A stretch of 64,000 nucleotides of DNA. It comes from Calothrix sp. PCC 7716 (GTDB taxonomy: Bacteria > Cyanobacteriota > Cyanobacteriia > Cyanobacteriales > Nostocaceae). Each line of letters opens with the position of its first letter. Position 1 is the stretch's first letter. The position numbers were made by a program, and so were the translations under genes. This document shows positions 1-9,337 of this stretch, piece by piece. The DNA lies in NCBI RefSeq assembly GCF_019977735.1, contig NZ_AP025018.1, forward strand, positions 10,606,580 to 10,670,579, given 5' to 3'. The notes below the pieces were generated by a model that was not told the DNA's origin, did not search any database, and was given only the letters and a program-made list of their open reading frames with translations.

Positions 1-405
1 TTCTAGTAGCCAGGTAGATAGCATTTTATCGAGGACGATAAAAGGAGGTAACGCAGCATTTGAATTCATCATTGTCAGAGTGTGAGGGTAGGGGAACTGA
101 AATATAGCCGAAAAACACTCAGTCATTTGTGCGAAAAGCTGCAAATGACAAGGCAGTTTAAATCACAGCCATCAAATAAAGCACTAAGGAACATTCTACT
201 CGCGTAACGATAAAATATACTTTTTTTTCAGAATGATTATTCGGGATAGGCGTATACAGAGAAATTGAGTAGATACAAGTACTAACTTTTACCATTAGTA
301 ACTTTATCTACTCAACGCATGTGTAAACTAGAAGGAAAAATCTAAAACTTTTGATGCACTTTAAAATTAAGCTTTATGTAGTTAATATATGATTGGTTAC
401 GATAA
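1..405. other. Intergenic, no gene seen
   Basis: No coding region of convincing length is visible on either strand. The stretch lies downstream of the PEP-CTERM gene that ends at 406. It contains a purine-rich AAAGGAGGT near 41-49 that resembles a ribosome binding site, but only a 15-codon TTG reading frame follows it, so I do not call a gene. Confidence 0.5.
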
Positions 406-1173
406 TTAACCAATATTTACTTTTTTACGTTGACGTGCAGAGATTATACCAGCAATAGCCAAGGCGCCTAAGCTGATAACAGTGCCAGGTTCAGGAACAC
501 TTACACGCATTGATACACCATCGCCAGTTTTAGGAAATAATTTGCTGTCATGATTGCCAAGCTGAATTACAAACGAGCTAACATCGTGGATAGTGATTGT
601 CTGTCTGTTGCTATCGGCGCCAGCAACAGCGTTAATTGTAGTTGCCTTACCGTTAACTTCCAAAATGCTTGTACCTTTGTCTTCGACATCAAACAAATCA
701 AAGGTTACGGAACCAATATTTTTACCAAGAAAATCAAACTTGAATCTACCAACTTCTAATTGACCCTTTTCAAAAGTGCTTGTTAAACCAAGCATTGCTG
801 AGGGACGAATCCAGAGTTGATTTAGATTTGGGTTTGTGCCTGCATCTTGCTTATTAAAAATAATACCGAAACCGTAATCGTTTTTAGTGCTGCGGTCATC
901 AACAAATAAGCGGCTTTCAACAAATTTAGGACCTTTGTTATCAAAATCATATTTTAAGCTGGTTACTGTATAACCAAAAGGTAATCCATTCGTAGCAGCA
1001 GCAGTGGTATCAATACACTTAGTAGCATCGAGACAACCAAGATTTGTTGTTTGAATTTCACCTTCTCTATTAGGTACTAAGGAAGCTGCATTTGCTGTGG
1101 AAGCAAAAGTAAGAACACTTAAGCCAAGAGTTGTTGCGGCGAAGATTTTTGCGAGTAACATAGCTTTTTGCAT
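406..1173 (-). CDS. PEP-CTERM sorting-domain protein, LEVG-like
   Basis: This is a secreted protein of about 255 residues. It has a Sec-type signal peptide (hydrophobic run, then ANAA) and a C-terminal VPEPG motif followed by a hydrophobic helix and an RQRKK basic tail. That is the PEP-CTERM tripartite signal recognised by exosortase, so the mature protein is expected on the outer surface or in the sheath. The middle part contains L-E-V-G followed by a conserved-looking beta-rich segment, reminiscent of the LEVG family of PEP-CTERM proteins; its function is unknown. A longer TTG-initiated reading frame begins at 1233, but I prefer the ATG at 1173 because it puts the signal peptide at the N terminus. 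No exosortase gene lies in the window. Confidence 0.75.
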   Translation of the reverse strand: MQKAMLLAKIFAATTLGLSVLTFASTANAASLVPNREGEIQTTNLGCLDATKCIDTTAAATNGLPFGYTVTSLKYDFDNKGPKFVESRLFVDDRSTKNDYGFGIIFNKQDAGTNPNLNQLWIRPSAMLGLTSTFEKGQLEVGRFKFDFLGKNIGSVTFDLFDVEDKGTSILEVNGKATTINAVAGADSNRQTITIHDVSSFVIQLGNHDSKLFPKTGDGVSMRVSVPEPGTVISLGALAIAGIISARQRKKVNIG

Positions 1174-1590
1174 GGTTGTATGTACGTGTTTTCTCTGGTT
1201 GATATTTGCTATGTTATGGGTGCCTAAGTGCAATCGTCATCCTTTTTCTACAAGGTTTATATCAATTTGATACTAGTAATAATATTTGGAAAATTACTCA
1301 AATAACATGTGTTATTTGATAACAGTATATAAATATATAAGGTTACAAAAGTAAATACGCTAGTAAATATTTTTACTAGCGAAATAAAACTTTTTATACT
1401 ATATATTTAAAGTTTTTTAGAAGCAAGTTGCTCTGTTGATGAAGAGTAATTAATATTACTTCGTTGTTTTCAACATATCATTCTTGAAAAAGCTTGTAAA
1501 TGTGACACTTTTCAAAGTGGTTGAGTCGCGCACGAGTATTTACTGCTATGTATAGTATACGTGGGTAGTATTATTTTTTACTAAGAATAA

Positions 1591-1617
1591 AACAGGCAGG
1601 GATGCCTGTTCCACAAG
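1591..1617. repeat. Dispersed hairpin repeat (copy 1)
   Basis: AACAGGCAGGGATGCCTGTT followed by CCACAAG forms a short hairpin. It belongs to a family of GC-rich hairpins, often ending in CCACAAG or beginning with CTTGTGG, that recurs between genes near 3.9, 22.5, 35.1, 42.4, 43.2, 44.8 and 55.7 kb. The rest of the 1174-1680 gap is AT-rich. It holds a small inverted repeat at 1358-1381 (CGCTAGTAAA / TTTACTAGCG) and no recognisable gene. Confidence 0.7.
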
Positions 1618-1680
1618 ATAAAGAAGTGCATTAGTTGAAGGCGCCTAGAAATACCTATAGATAGTGGTTCAGTAAGGATT

Positions 1681-3882
1681 ATGTTGAAAATTCCGCAGTT
1701 AAAGTCAAAATACCAGCCTATTCGCCGTACTCCTACGTTGTTACAGATGGAAGCGGTAGAATGTGGCGCCGCTTCTTTGGGGATGATATTGGGATATTAT
1801 GGGCGAATTGTGCCGCTTGCTGAGTTGCGTACTGCTTGTGGGATATCTCGTGATGGTAGTAAGGCTTCTAATATTATTAATGCGGCAAAAAGTTATGATT
1901 TACAGGCGAAGGGTTTCAAAATTGATTTAGACTCTTTGAGACAGGTTGCTTGTCCTTATATAGTGTTTTGGAATTTTAATCACTTTTTAGTTGTCGAAGG
2001 TTTTAGTAAAAAGCAAGTTTTTCTCAATGACCCGGCAACTGGGCGCCGTGCTGTTTCAATAGAAGAGTTTAGCGCGGCTTTTACCGGGGTTGTATTGGTA
2101 TTTGAAAAAAGCCAGGTGTTTAAGAAGGGGGGTCATAAGCCAAGTTTATTTTTGGCGTTGTACTCACGGGTGCAGGGTAGTTTTGTACCATTGCTATATT
2201 GTGTGCTAGCTGGGTTTTTTCTGGTATTGCCCGGTTTGGCAATGCCGACTTTTTCACAGTTTTTTGTAGACCAAGTATTAATTAATAAACGCGAAGAATG
2301 GATACGTCCCTTAATATTCGGGATGCTGTTTACTGCTTTAATAAGTGGTTTATTGACAAGATTACAGTTACAGCTACTACGGCGCCTAAAGATTAAACTC
2401 GCAATGGGTATGTCGAGTAAGTTTATTTGGCATCTGCTGCATTTACCTGTAAGTTTTTATGACCAGCGGTTTGCTGGAGAAATTAGTAGCCGTATTCAAC
2501 TTAACGACCGTCTCGCGAGTTTACTTTCAGGAAAGCTGGCAACAACCGTAATTTCTGCTGTGATGGTGATTTTTTACGGTGTTGTAATGTGGCAATATGA
2601 CCGCGTGTTAACACTGATAGGCGTTGCATTTGTTGTTGTGAATCTTGTTGCTTTACAGTGGGTGTCAACATTAAGGGTCGATACAAATGTACGGTTGATG
2701 CAGGAACAAGGCAAAGTGAGTGGGGTAGCAATAGCAGGGTTACAAAGTATGGAAACCCTAAAAGCTTCGGGTTTAGAATCTGACTTTTTCAACCGTTGGG
2801 CTGGATATTATGCTAAATCTATCAACGTGCAGCAAGATATGGACAGTCTCAACCAAGGGTTAGGAACTTTACCCGCGTTTTTAACTGGTATTGCTTCAAT
2901 GTTACTGTTATGTGTGGGTGGTTTGCGCGTTATGAATGACGCCCTCAGTATTGGGCAACTTGTAGCATTTCAAGCATTGATGCAACAGTTTATGCAACCT
3001 GTTAACCAGTTGGTTAGTTTGGGGGGAGATTTACAAGAACTTGAAGGTAATTTAAATCGACTTGATGATGTTTTAGGAAATGCGATAGAGGACAAGAGGG
3101 AAAGGGGTAACGGAGAAAGAAAGTCACTTATTCTCGATAATCCTAAATTAGAAGGATATCTTGAACTCCGTAATATTACCTTTGGTTATAGCAAAACGGC
3201 GCCTGCTTTAATTGAAAATTTTAGTCTTTCACTCAAACCTGGGCAACGTGTAGCTTTGGTGGGTGGCAGCGGTTCTGGAAAATCTACAATTGCTAAACTT
3301 GTTGCTGGGTTATATCAACCTTGGTCAGGTGAAATTTATCTAGATGGTAAGCCAAAAAATAAGATACAGCCTCAAGTTTTGGCTAATTCGATTGCTACGA
3401 TTGAGCAAGAAATTATGTTATTCGGTGGTAGTGTACGCGATAACTTAACCTTGTGGGATAGTACCATTCCTGATAGTAATTTAGTACAAGCTTGTCGCGA
3501 CGCTGCGGTACACGATATTGTTCAGTCTTTACCAGGTGGGTATAATGCAGATTTACTAGAAGGTGCCACGAACCTTAGTGGAGGACAGCGGCAAAGATTA
3601 GAGATAGCTCGCGCACTAGTTAATAATCCATCTATATTATTAATGGATGAAGCCACAAGTGCGTTGGATACAGAAACCGAAAAGATTATTGACCAAAATT
3701 TACGTCTACGAGGTTGTACCTGTTTAATAGTCGCTCACCGTTTGAGTACAATTCGCGACTGTGATGAGATTATAGTATTACATCGAGGTAAAGTTGTGCA
3801 GCGAGGAACCCATGATGATTTGAGTAAAGTCGAAGGGTATTATCTAGAACTGATTAAAAGTGAAGGTGGAACATTAGAATAG
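1681..3882 (+). CDS. Bacteriocin/RiPP exporter: C39 peptidase-permease-ATPase (NHLM ABC1-like)
   Basis: This 733-residue inner-membrane protein would cleave double-glycine leader peptides and export the cores. The N-terminal C39 peptidase has Cys28 in EAVECGAAS, a histidine in the WNFNHFLV segment (around residue 101) and Asp in NDPATG. A transmembrane domain of roughly residues 160-450 follows. The ATPase has Walker A GGSGSGKST, signature LSGGQRQR, Walker B ILLMDEATSALD and an H-loop in VAHRLSTI. Order and length match the NHLM-type ABC1 subunit, whose usual partner is an ABC2 subunit; a candidate lies 28 kb away at 32012-35041. No precursor or HlyD gene is adjacent, so the substrate is unknown. 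All catalytic motifs look intact. Confidence 0.9.
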   Translation: MLKIPQLKSKYQPIRRTPTLLQMEAVECGAASLGMILGYYGRIVPLAELRTACGISRDGSKASNIINAAKSYDLQAKGFKIDLDSLRQVACPYIVFWNFNHFLVVEGFSKKQVFLNDPATGRRAVSIEEFSAAFTGVVLVFEKSQVFKKGGHKPSLFLALYSRVQGSFVPLLYCVLAGFFLVLPGLAMPTFSQFFVDQVLINKREEWIRPLIFGMLFTALISGLLTRLQLQLLRRLKIKLAMGMSSKFIWHLLHLPVSFYDQRFAGEISSRIQLNDRLASLLSGKLATTVISAVMVIFYGVVMWQYDRVLTLIGVAFVVVNLVALQWVSTLRVDTNVRLMQEQGKVSGVAIAGLQSMETLKASGLESDFFNRWAGYYAKSINVQQDMDSLNQGLGTLPAFLTGIASMLLLCVGGLRVMNDALSIGQLVAFQALMQQFMQPVNQLVSLGGDLQELEGNLNRLDDVLGNAIEDKRERGNGERKSLILDNPKLEGYLELRNITFGYSKTAPALIENFSLSLKPGQRVALVGGSGSGKSTIAKLVAGLYQPWSGEIYLDGKPKNKIQPQVLANSIATIEQEIMLFGGSVRDNLTLWDSTIPDSNLVQACRDAAVHDIVQSLPGGYNADLLEGATNLSGGQRQRLEIARALVNNPSILLMDEATSALDTETEKIIDQNLRLRGCTCLIVAHRLSTIRDCDEIIVLHRGKVVQRGTHDDLSKVEGYYLELIKSEGGTLE

Positions 3883-3933
3883 CACTAATATCTTTACACA
3901 ATAAGAGACTTTCAAAAATTTAATTATCCTGTA

Positions 3934-3984
3934 TTGTGGAATGGGCATCCTTGCCCGTTTAAATATCAGGGCGGGCAAGGATGC
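3934..3984. repeat. Dispersed hairpin repeat (copy 2)
   Basis: TTGTGGAATGGGCATCCTTGCCCG is followed 11 bases later by its inverted partner CGGGCAAGGATGC, forming a GC-rich hairpin just after the ABC exporter gene. It could act as a transcription terminator, but no T-run follows. It belongs to the same family as the copy at 1591. Confidence 0.7.
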
Positions 3985-4052
3985 TACCTGCGCGCGGTAA
4001 GAATCGATATAATGGTTGTAATATATTAAACATCTTATTAATTGCGTAACTT

Positions 4053-4532
4053 TTACAGCTTCTTGAAGTATCTGGCAATTGGTAACAGTCCGAAACCCAT
4101 TTTTTCATAAGTACAACGTGCTGGAGCATGACCAGAATCTCCTCCAGTCTCAACCATTGCAATGGACATGCCTTTTTCTTTCATCCAATCGAGAGCAAAT
4201 TGGGTGAGAGCGGCGCCAATCCCCCGACGCTGATAATCCGGGTCAACAGCAATCATATAAATCTCTCCCATACTGTCCTCTAAATGGAGTTTTACAGCTA
4301 TAAATCCCACAGTTGAATCAGATTCGAGGGCAACCCAAACATGATTATCCGCACTTGTACAAACTGACTCAACAGCAGATAACTGACTTACGCGCCAACC
4401 ATCAGGATAGAATAAGCGGTACACATCACTATCCATCGCTTTTTCAAGCGAATCAAAAACTGGCGCCCATGCAGAGACTGAAAGGCTTTTGATTGCATTG
4501 AGTCGGTTATGTTCGTATGGTTCAATTCGCAT
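4053..4532 (-). CDS. GNAT family N-acetyltransferase
   Basis: A 159-residue protein whose C-terminal half carries the GNAT acetyl-CoA binding motif A (VDPDYQRRGIGAAL) and a typical beta-strand/helix pattern (GEIYMIAVDP, then an Asn-free motif ending YEKMGF). These enzymes transfer an acetyl group from acetyl-CoA to an amine; the substrate cannot be read from the sequence. It is a single-gene unit, convergent with the upstream ABC exporter and divergent from the membrane-protein gene at 4767. Full length for a stand-alone GNAT. Confidence 0.85.
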   Translation of the reverse strand: MRIEPYEHNRLNAIKSLSVSAWAPVFDSLEKAMDSDVYRLFYPDGWRVSQLSAVESVCTSADNHVWVALESDSTVGFIAVKLHLEDSMGEIYMIAVDPDYQRRGIGAALTQFALDWMKEKGMSIAMVETGGDSGHAPARCTYEKMGFGLLPIARYFKKL

Positions 4533-4766
4533 AAATATATTCTGTAGTTAGCAAATGTTACATAAATACTATAATGAAGTTGTTCGGTATTTCGGCGCCC
4601 TGTGTGGGACATGATTTTGTCGAGGTTGTCAGAATACCATGCCCCAATTCCGTGAAGAGCGAACGTGTCTGCTTGACTTTCAGCAGCTACATATTTTTAT
4701 CAGTCAATCAAGTTTAGCCAAAATTATTACAAACTGTTGTCCTTACAGCATTCTGTAAAGGTATTT

Positions 4767-5225
4767 ATGAACATCATTACTACTCCAATTGCCAATAACA
4801 CTTTGACTATTGCATCGTTTCTGACAGGCGCCACACTTAGTAGCATCTTGATAGGTTGGTTGGTAAAAACCGGGAGTTTACCGCTTAAAACGATGATGGC
4901 GTACACCGAGGGACAATTACGCTTTATACGGGTTTGGGTGAAAATCGCTTTGATTATTGGGGTAATTGTTCCACTTATACTGTTAATAACTTCTTGGTCG
5001 AATTCTATCGCGCGTCAATTCCTCCTCAGCTATATTGTTGTGGTTATATTTCAATTAGCCTGTGAAGCTAGTTTTAGCCGTTGGCTTGTCAAAAGTGTTG
5101 TTGTTGTTATTGGAACTATTTACACAATTTTTCGCTTGTGGCAAGTTTGGGAAGGATTGCACTTAACTTCTTATAGTCAACAAATTCGGCTCTCCCGTGC
5201 TTTACGTGCTAAAATATTAAAATAA
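4767..5225 (+). CDS. Membrane protein, C terminus replaced by ISL3 insertion
   Basis: This predicted inner-membrane protein of about 152 residues has three or four hydrophobic segments and no family I recognise. I use the ATG at 4767, preceded by TAAAGG, rather than the TTG at 4737. The last 12 codons (from about 5187, residues RLSRALRAKILK) are encoded by the left terminal inverted repeat of the ISL3 element at 5188-6483, so the natural C terminus has been lost. If the IS is removed, the frame continues for 14 codons from 6484 to a stop at 6525-6527, which may be the original end. The effect on function is unknown. Confidence 0.6.
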   Translation: MNIITTPIANNTLTIASFLTGATLSSILIGWLVKTGSLPLKTMMAYTEGQLRFIRVWVKIALIIGVIVPLILLITSWSNSIARQFLLSYIVVVIFQLACEASFSRWLVKSVVVVIGTIYTIFRLWQVWEGLHLTSYSQQIRLSRALRAKILK

Positions 5226-6483
5226 TCATCTTTTGTTTCAGTAAAATCAGTTATGAAAAGGGTTTTGACCGAACTGTTAAATTTACCTGACATAGTAGTA
5301 GAATCCAGTCTACAAGAGGGTAACACCTTAATTTTATCAGTAACTAAAAAGACTAAAAGTGCAGTATGTCCACAGTGCGGAAAAAAGTCAGACCATCTGC
5401 ACCAAAATCAAAATTACTTAATTAAAGATTTACCGATGGGAGATAAGGAAGTAATACTGAATATAAATAGACGAAGATTTAAATGTAAAAAATGTTGTAA
5501 AACATTTAATGAAGACCTTGATTTTGTCGGAGCAAGAAGAAAGCATACGCATCGATATGCGGAAAATATTATTAAACAGCTTATTCATAGTGATGTAAGT
5601 AATGTAGCCAAAAATAATGGATTAAGCGAGGAAGAAGTTTATTCGATGCTTGAAGATATAGTTAAAAATATTTTACCAATAAATGTTAGTAATTTAGTAA
5701 GGTTAGGAATAGATGAAATAAGTTTAGTTAAAGGTCAAGGAAAATTTATTGTCGTGCTTGTAGATATAGATACAGGAAAATTAATAGGGTTGGTTAAAGA
5801 AAGAAAACAAATTGATATAGAGAATGTGATGATAAAGTGGGGGAAAGTAGTTTTAGAACAAATAGAAGAAGTAAGTATGGATATGACCGGAAATTATAAA
5901 AATTTAATCGAGAAGATTTGCCCAAACGCCGTTGTTACAGTGGATAGGTTCCATGTTACAAAAATAATACACGAAGAGTTGAACCAAGCTAGAATAGCAG
6001 AAAAAAAAGCAGCGTTGGAATTAAATGTTGAATCGAGAGAAAAAATATTTGATAGTTTAAAAGGTAACAAATATACAATTTTAAAAGCAGAAGAGAACCT
6101 AACAGATAAGCAAAAAATAAAGTTAGATACAATTAGAGAAGCATCTCCTTTATTAGCAATAATGCATTCATTGAAAGAAGAATTTCGTAATTTATTTGAT
6201 ACGACTGAAGACCCAGGAACAGGAATATTAGGGTTACTCGATTGGTTAAAAAAAGCTGAGCCTTATTATCAAAAAAGTGTTAATACAATTAAACGCTGGT
6301 TTGGAGAAGTAGCAGGATACTTTGATAGGAAAACTACCAATGCAGTTGTAGAAGGAATTAATAATAAATTGAAGCTAATAAAAAGAAGTGGATTTGGCTT
6401 TAAGAATTTCCGCAATTTTGAGATTAGAGCTTTACTTTCTTGGCATTATAATATTAATTTAGCAAGTTAAGTACGGAAGAGCC
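5188..6483 (+). mobile_element. ISL3-family insertion sequence
   Basis: Terminal inverted repeats of 26 bp bound the element. The left end at 5188-5213 begins GGCTCTCCCGTGCT and the right end at 6458-6483 reads, in complement, GGCTCTTCCGTACT; they agree at 22 of 26 positions. The right repeat overlaps the end of the transposase gene. No target duplication is visible: the flanking octamers ACAAATTC and GCAAAGAA differ. The element has no GGCGCC site, unlike the surrounding chromosome. It truncates the membrane-protein gene on its left. Confidence 0.85.
5253..6470 (+). CDS. ISL3-family transposase
   Basis: This 405-residue transposase is full length for the family. An N-terminal zinc-binding pair is visible (CPQCGKKS and CKKCCKTF), followed by a DNA-binding helical region and the DDE catalytic domain, with GIDEISLVKGQ, DRFHVTKIIH and the C-terminal VVEGINNKLK segment typical of ISL3. 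The reading frame is uninterrupted and the terminal repeats are well preserved, so the element may still be mobile. Confidence 0.93.
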   Translation: MKRVLTELLNLPDIVVESSLQEGNTLILSVTKKTKSAVCPQCGKKSDHLHQNQNYLIKDLPMGDKEVILNINRRRFKCKKCCKTFNEDLDFVGARRKHTHRYAENIIKQLIHSDVSNVAKNNGLSEEEVYSMLEDIVKNILPINVSNLVRLGIDEISLVKGQGKFIVVLVDIDTGKLIGLVKERKQIDIENVMIKWGKVVLEQIEEVSMDMTGNYKNLIEKICPNAVVTVDRFHVTKIIHEELNQARIAEKKAALELNVESREKIFDSLKGNKYTILKAEENLTDKQKIKLDTIREASPLLAIMHSLKEEFRNLFDTTEDPGTGILGLLDWLKKAEPYYQKSVNTIKRWFGEVAGYFDRKTTNAVVEGINNKLKLIKRSGFGFKNFRNFEIRALLSWHYNINLAS

Positions 6484-6572
6484 GCAAAGAACGGATTATA
6501 AACTTAGTACTATTCACAATGACTTAAAAGCTTAAAACTTTTATTTTTGTATTAAAAGTATTGAACGGCACC

Positions 6573-6686
6573 CAATACTGCTCGGTTAAGAAAATTCGAT
6601 AGAACCATAAACCTTGTAGAGACGCGATTAATCGCGTCTCTACGTGCCCGGAATCAACGCAAAAAATCCTTAACCGAGCAGTATTG
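6573..6686. mobile_element. 114-bp MITE with terminal inverted repeats and target duplication
   Basis: Perfect 18-bp terminal inverted repeats (CAATACTGCTCGGTTAAG at 6573-6590 and its complement at 6669-6686) enclose a non-coding interior. GAACGGCACC occurs immediately outside both ends (6563-6572 and 6687-6696), a 10-bp target-site duplication. The centre carries a perfect 28-bp palindrome at 6616-6643 that starts GTAGAGACGCG. No protein is encoded, so mobility would need a transposase in trans. The TIRs do not match the neighbouring ISL3 element. Confidence 0.85.
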
Positions 6687-6777
6687 GAACGGCACCGACA
6701 TTTATAAGTAAAACTACACCAAGACTGGAAACAGCGGCACCTATCGGTTTGATTGTTTATTGTTTAAGGCGCCGTAA
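6687..6777 (-). pseudogene. Remnant of a paralogue of the 8769-9281 membrane protein
   Basis: On the minus strand this stretch reads KPIGAAVSSLGVVLLINVGA, resembling PQRIVLGAAISSLGVAFTGG in the protein at 8769-9281. DNA similarity is also visible (CTACACCAAGACT near 6716 and near 9076). The frame has a stop just upstream, and the MITE at 6573 inserted into the other end. It is a dead fragment. Confidence 0.4.
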
Positions 6778-7893
6778 TTATACGCTTTCAGTTTTCTTGT
6801 TCAATATCCTTATCGCACAAAAAGACAATAAAGCAAGTAAACTAACCGTTAAAGATGGTTCGGGTACAGGAACAACTTTTCTATCGGTATAAATAATTCC
6901 AATTGGGCGTAAAAGTTTATCGTTGGTTGCTACAAACACCGAACCGCTATTACCTACTGACGGTAATGGTTTACCACTAACTGCATCATAACGGAGTATG
7001 GCGCCAAGGTTTCTACTATCCGCTGTATTATCAAATCCAACAGTGTAAAGGATATTATTATTATCTAATGTTAAGCTACCAATGAAGTTGCTCGAAGGAA
7101 CTGTACCTGTGTAGTTAGTGGATAAAGTATCAATCAAAGCTCCTGTTTGGGAGTCGTAACGTCTAATATCATTGGCAAAATCACTAACAAATAAATCACC
7201 ACTGTTCCCCGGCGCCAATCCTAGAAAACTAACAAAACCAAAACTGTCTGGTGATGGTGTTGGCTGGTCTATAAATACAGTAGACGTTTTACTCGCAACA
7301 TCGAAACGTAATACCTGAGAAGGTAAACCAAAGCTAAAATCTGGTTTCCCATCTACTGCAACGCTACCTTGAGTTGTAACGTATAGACTTCCATCAGAAC
7401 CAAATAATAAACCATTGGGACCATTCAAACCCCCAGTTTTACCATTACCCTGTGCAAACACATCAATAAAGGCGCCTGTTTTCCCGTCGTAGCGTAAAAT
7501 TTGGTCTGTCAAAAAACTGCTGACATAAAGATTACCGTCAGGACTAAATGCTGCACCATAAGGGCGAATCAACCCACCACCACTGGCAAAAGTATCAATG
7601 AATTTTCCAGTTGTTCCGTCGTATCGAAGAATCGCAGAATTCTCCTTAGTGTCTCCACTCGATACATAAAAATTACCATCGGAACCAAATAGTAAACTGT
7701 CTGGCGCCTTTAATCCTCCACTGCCCGGTGTAATAAACTCACCCAAGAAGTTACCGCTTTCTTCGTCGAACAATACTACATTGTCACCTCTTGTATTGCC
7801 GATTAGTAGAGCTGCATTTGCAGTTTCTAGTCCGATACCCAAAGCCAACGTAGTTAGAGTTAATGCAGTTTGGAGCAGAACTTTGCTATTCAT
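6778..7893 (-). CDS. PEP-CTERM protein with NHL/Vgb-like beta-propeller
   Basis: This 371-residue secreted protein has a signal peptide ending ANAA and at least five repeats of the type LRYDGTTGKFIDTF / GPNGLLFGSDGSLYVT. They form the blades of a six- or seven-bladed beta-propeller like NHL, SMP-30 or virginiamycin-lyase folds. The C terminus has VPEPS followed by a hydrophobic helix and a lysine-containing tail, so exosortase sorting is expected. Such proteins are usually structural or binding surface proteins; I see no catalytic signature that would assign an enzyme activity. It is transcribed alone. Confidence 0.82.
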   Translation of the reverse strand: MNSKVLLQTALTLTTLALGIGLETANAALLIGNTRGDNVVLFDEESGNFLGEFITPGSGGLKAPDSLLFGSDGNFYVSSGDTKENSAILRYDGTTGKFIDTFASGGGLIRPYGAAFSPDGNLYVSSFLTDQILRYDGKTGAFIDVFAQGNGKTGGLNGPNGLLFGSDGSLYVTTQGSVAVDGKPDFSFGLPSQVLRFDVASKTSTVFIDQPTPSPDSFGFVSFLGLAPGNSGDLFVSDFANDIRRYDSQTGALIDTLSTNYTGTVPSSNFIGSLTLDNNNILYTVGFDNTADSRNLGAILRYDAVSGKPLPSVGNSGSVFVATNDKLLRPIGIIYTDRKVVPVPEPSLTVSLLALLSFCAIRILNKKTESV

Positions 7894-7978
7894 TATAGAT
7901 ATTGTATAGGTGACGCATTAATTAAGTAGAAATACTATAATGACTTTTAAAGCCAAAGTCATTTAAATCCTGCTAAAT

Positions 7979-8470
7979 TCACTGAATCTTGATGTTACGT
8001 GCGGCGCCACTCAAATTGTTATTTGTTACATTTACATAATTAACTATTAAATAGCCATGAGCAAGGCGCCACAGCAAAGGGTAATTAGCCAAAATTCCCA
8101 TTAGCGCAGTTGCAACCGCAGAGGTAATGGTGGTGGTAACAAGAAGTTGATTGAATAAATCACCAGGTTGAGCAATAAATCTGAGAGCGCAAAGTGGGCG
8201 GTGTCGGCTTTCGTCCCGCCCAACTTTGCAAGAGAGAAGTCCGTTCACGTAGTATCTCGCTTGCTCCCATTTGTTCCTATTTTCGATTACCACTTTCCCT
8301 AAATTCATACGAGGCACCGTATCCTGTACTTTTACAAACAAAGTAGGCGCCTTATTTAACCGACGATGACATTGATATGGGGGGCAGTGGCTTGTCTTCA
8401 ATCTACATAACATAATAGAGGTGCCCATATATAGATACACTCCTATAGCTATGTACCTAAATACAGGCAC
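7979..8470 (-). other. Doubtful open frame in a gene-poor stretch
   Basis: A 163-codon frame is open here but its translation has no recognisable domain. The residue composition is odd (several Cys/His/Arg clusters) and no clear ribosome binding site is seen. The C-terminal third is hydrophobic. I doubt it is a gene. The whole 7894-8768 interval otherwise holds nothing I can name. It is rich in GGCGCC and in one-base variants of it (GGTGCC, GGCACC), which suggests decaying sequence. Confidence 0.2.
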
Positions 8471-8768
8471 CAGTAAATATTTGTTTAGAGTGATAAGCAG
8501 GGCGCTTAATTGAAAGCAGGTGCCTTAAATCACAACTATAGACATGGTGTACTAGAACGCTTTGCCTGCTCGGCGCCCACACTTTCGGCTCACCCCTGAT
8601 AAATAGCTTTGGTTTTGGCGATGGCGCCTTGACAGGCGCTGTCATAATACTTTTTATCGCTACACTTTTGTACGTTGGTTTCATGCAGTTAATATTTACC
8701 AACTACTTGGTGTTGGTATAATGTGGCTTGCTCTTACTGTAACTTTTGAAATTGTTTCAGGGCGCCGC

Positions 8769-9281
8769 TCAAAGCTTTTCAAATAGTTCTTTATTTAGAA
8801 TTTCACCTTGAAGGTCAATAATCAATGGAAACTTCCACCCCTCCAAACGAACTGACTTCCAAGGTGCATTCACAGATATAGAAGAGGGGCTTAAGTCAGT
8901 TAAATCAAACTTACCTTCATGCTCGTTACCACCAAGAATATCTGAGAATTTAATTACATGCTGCTGAGTCCCAAAAAATTCAACCGTATTTAAATAAACT
9001 TTCTCCGCGCGCTCATCAAAGTCAATGCTTGCTACATATAATTTTCCATATAGCCACATCCCGCCAGTAAAGGCTACACCAAGACTCGAAATAGCAGCGC
9101 CTAAAACTATTCGTTGTGGAAGCGGTCTTAACACTCCACCATCACTTTTCGCTAACCCAAAATTCCGAAATAAATATACTCCGGCTGTAGTAGTTCCAAT
9201 TAGAGCAGCCAGAGACAGCAGCATCAAAAAACGAACTTTTATTAATTGCCCACCCGCGCGAAACACAGGGATTGTACTCAT
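8769..9281 (-). CDS. Two-helix membrane protein of unknown function
   Basis: A 170-residue protein with two hydrophobic segments, roughly residues 17-40 and 57-80, and a soluble C-terminal domain of about 90 residues beginning YVASIDFDERAEKVYL. The layout resembles the TMEM70/TMEM223-like arrangement of two helices plus a mixed alpha/beta domain, but I cannot confirm homology. A fragment of a paralogue survives at 6687-6777. It lies alone and diverges from the DUF2934-like gene at 9338. Confidence 0.6.
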   Translation of the reverse strand: MSTIPVFRAGGQLIKVRFLMLLSLAALIGTTTAGVYLFRNFGLAKSDGGVLRPLPQRIVLGAAISSLGVAFTGGMWLYGKLYVASIDFDERAEKVYLNTVEFFGTQQHVIKFSDILGGNEHEGKFDLTDLSPSSISVNAPWKSVRLEGWKFPLIIDLQGEILNKELFEKL

Positions 9282-9337
9282 GTTAATCAGAAATTAGACA
9301 GTCTAAACTTATACAAATAGCTATTGGTAAAATACAT

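Noticed and set aside
8457-8702. An 81-codon minus-strand frame upstream of the doubtful frame at 7979.
   Set aside because: No ribosome site, no domain, unusual composition and overlap with the other doubtful frame.
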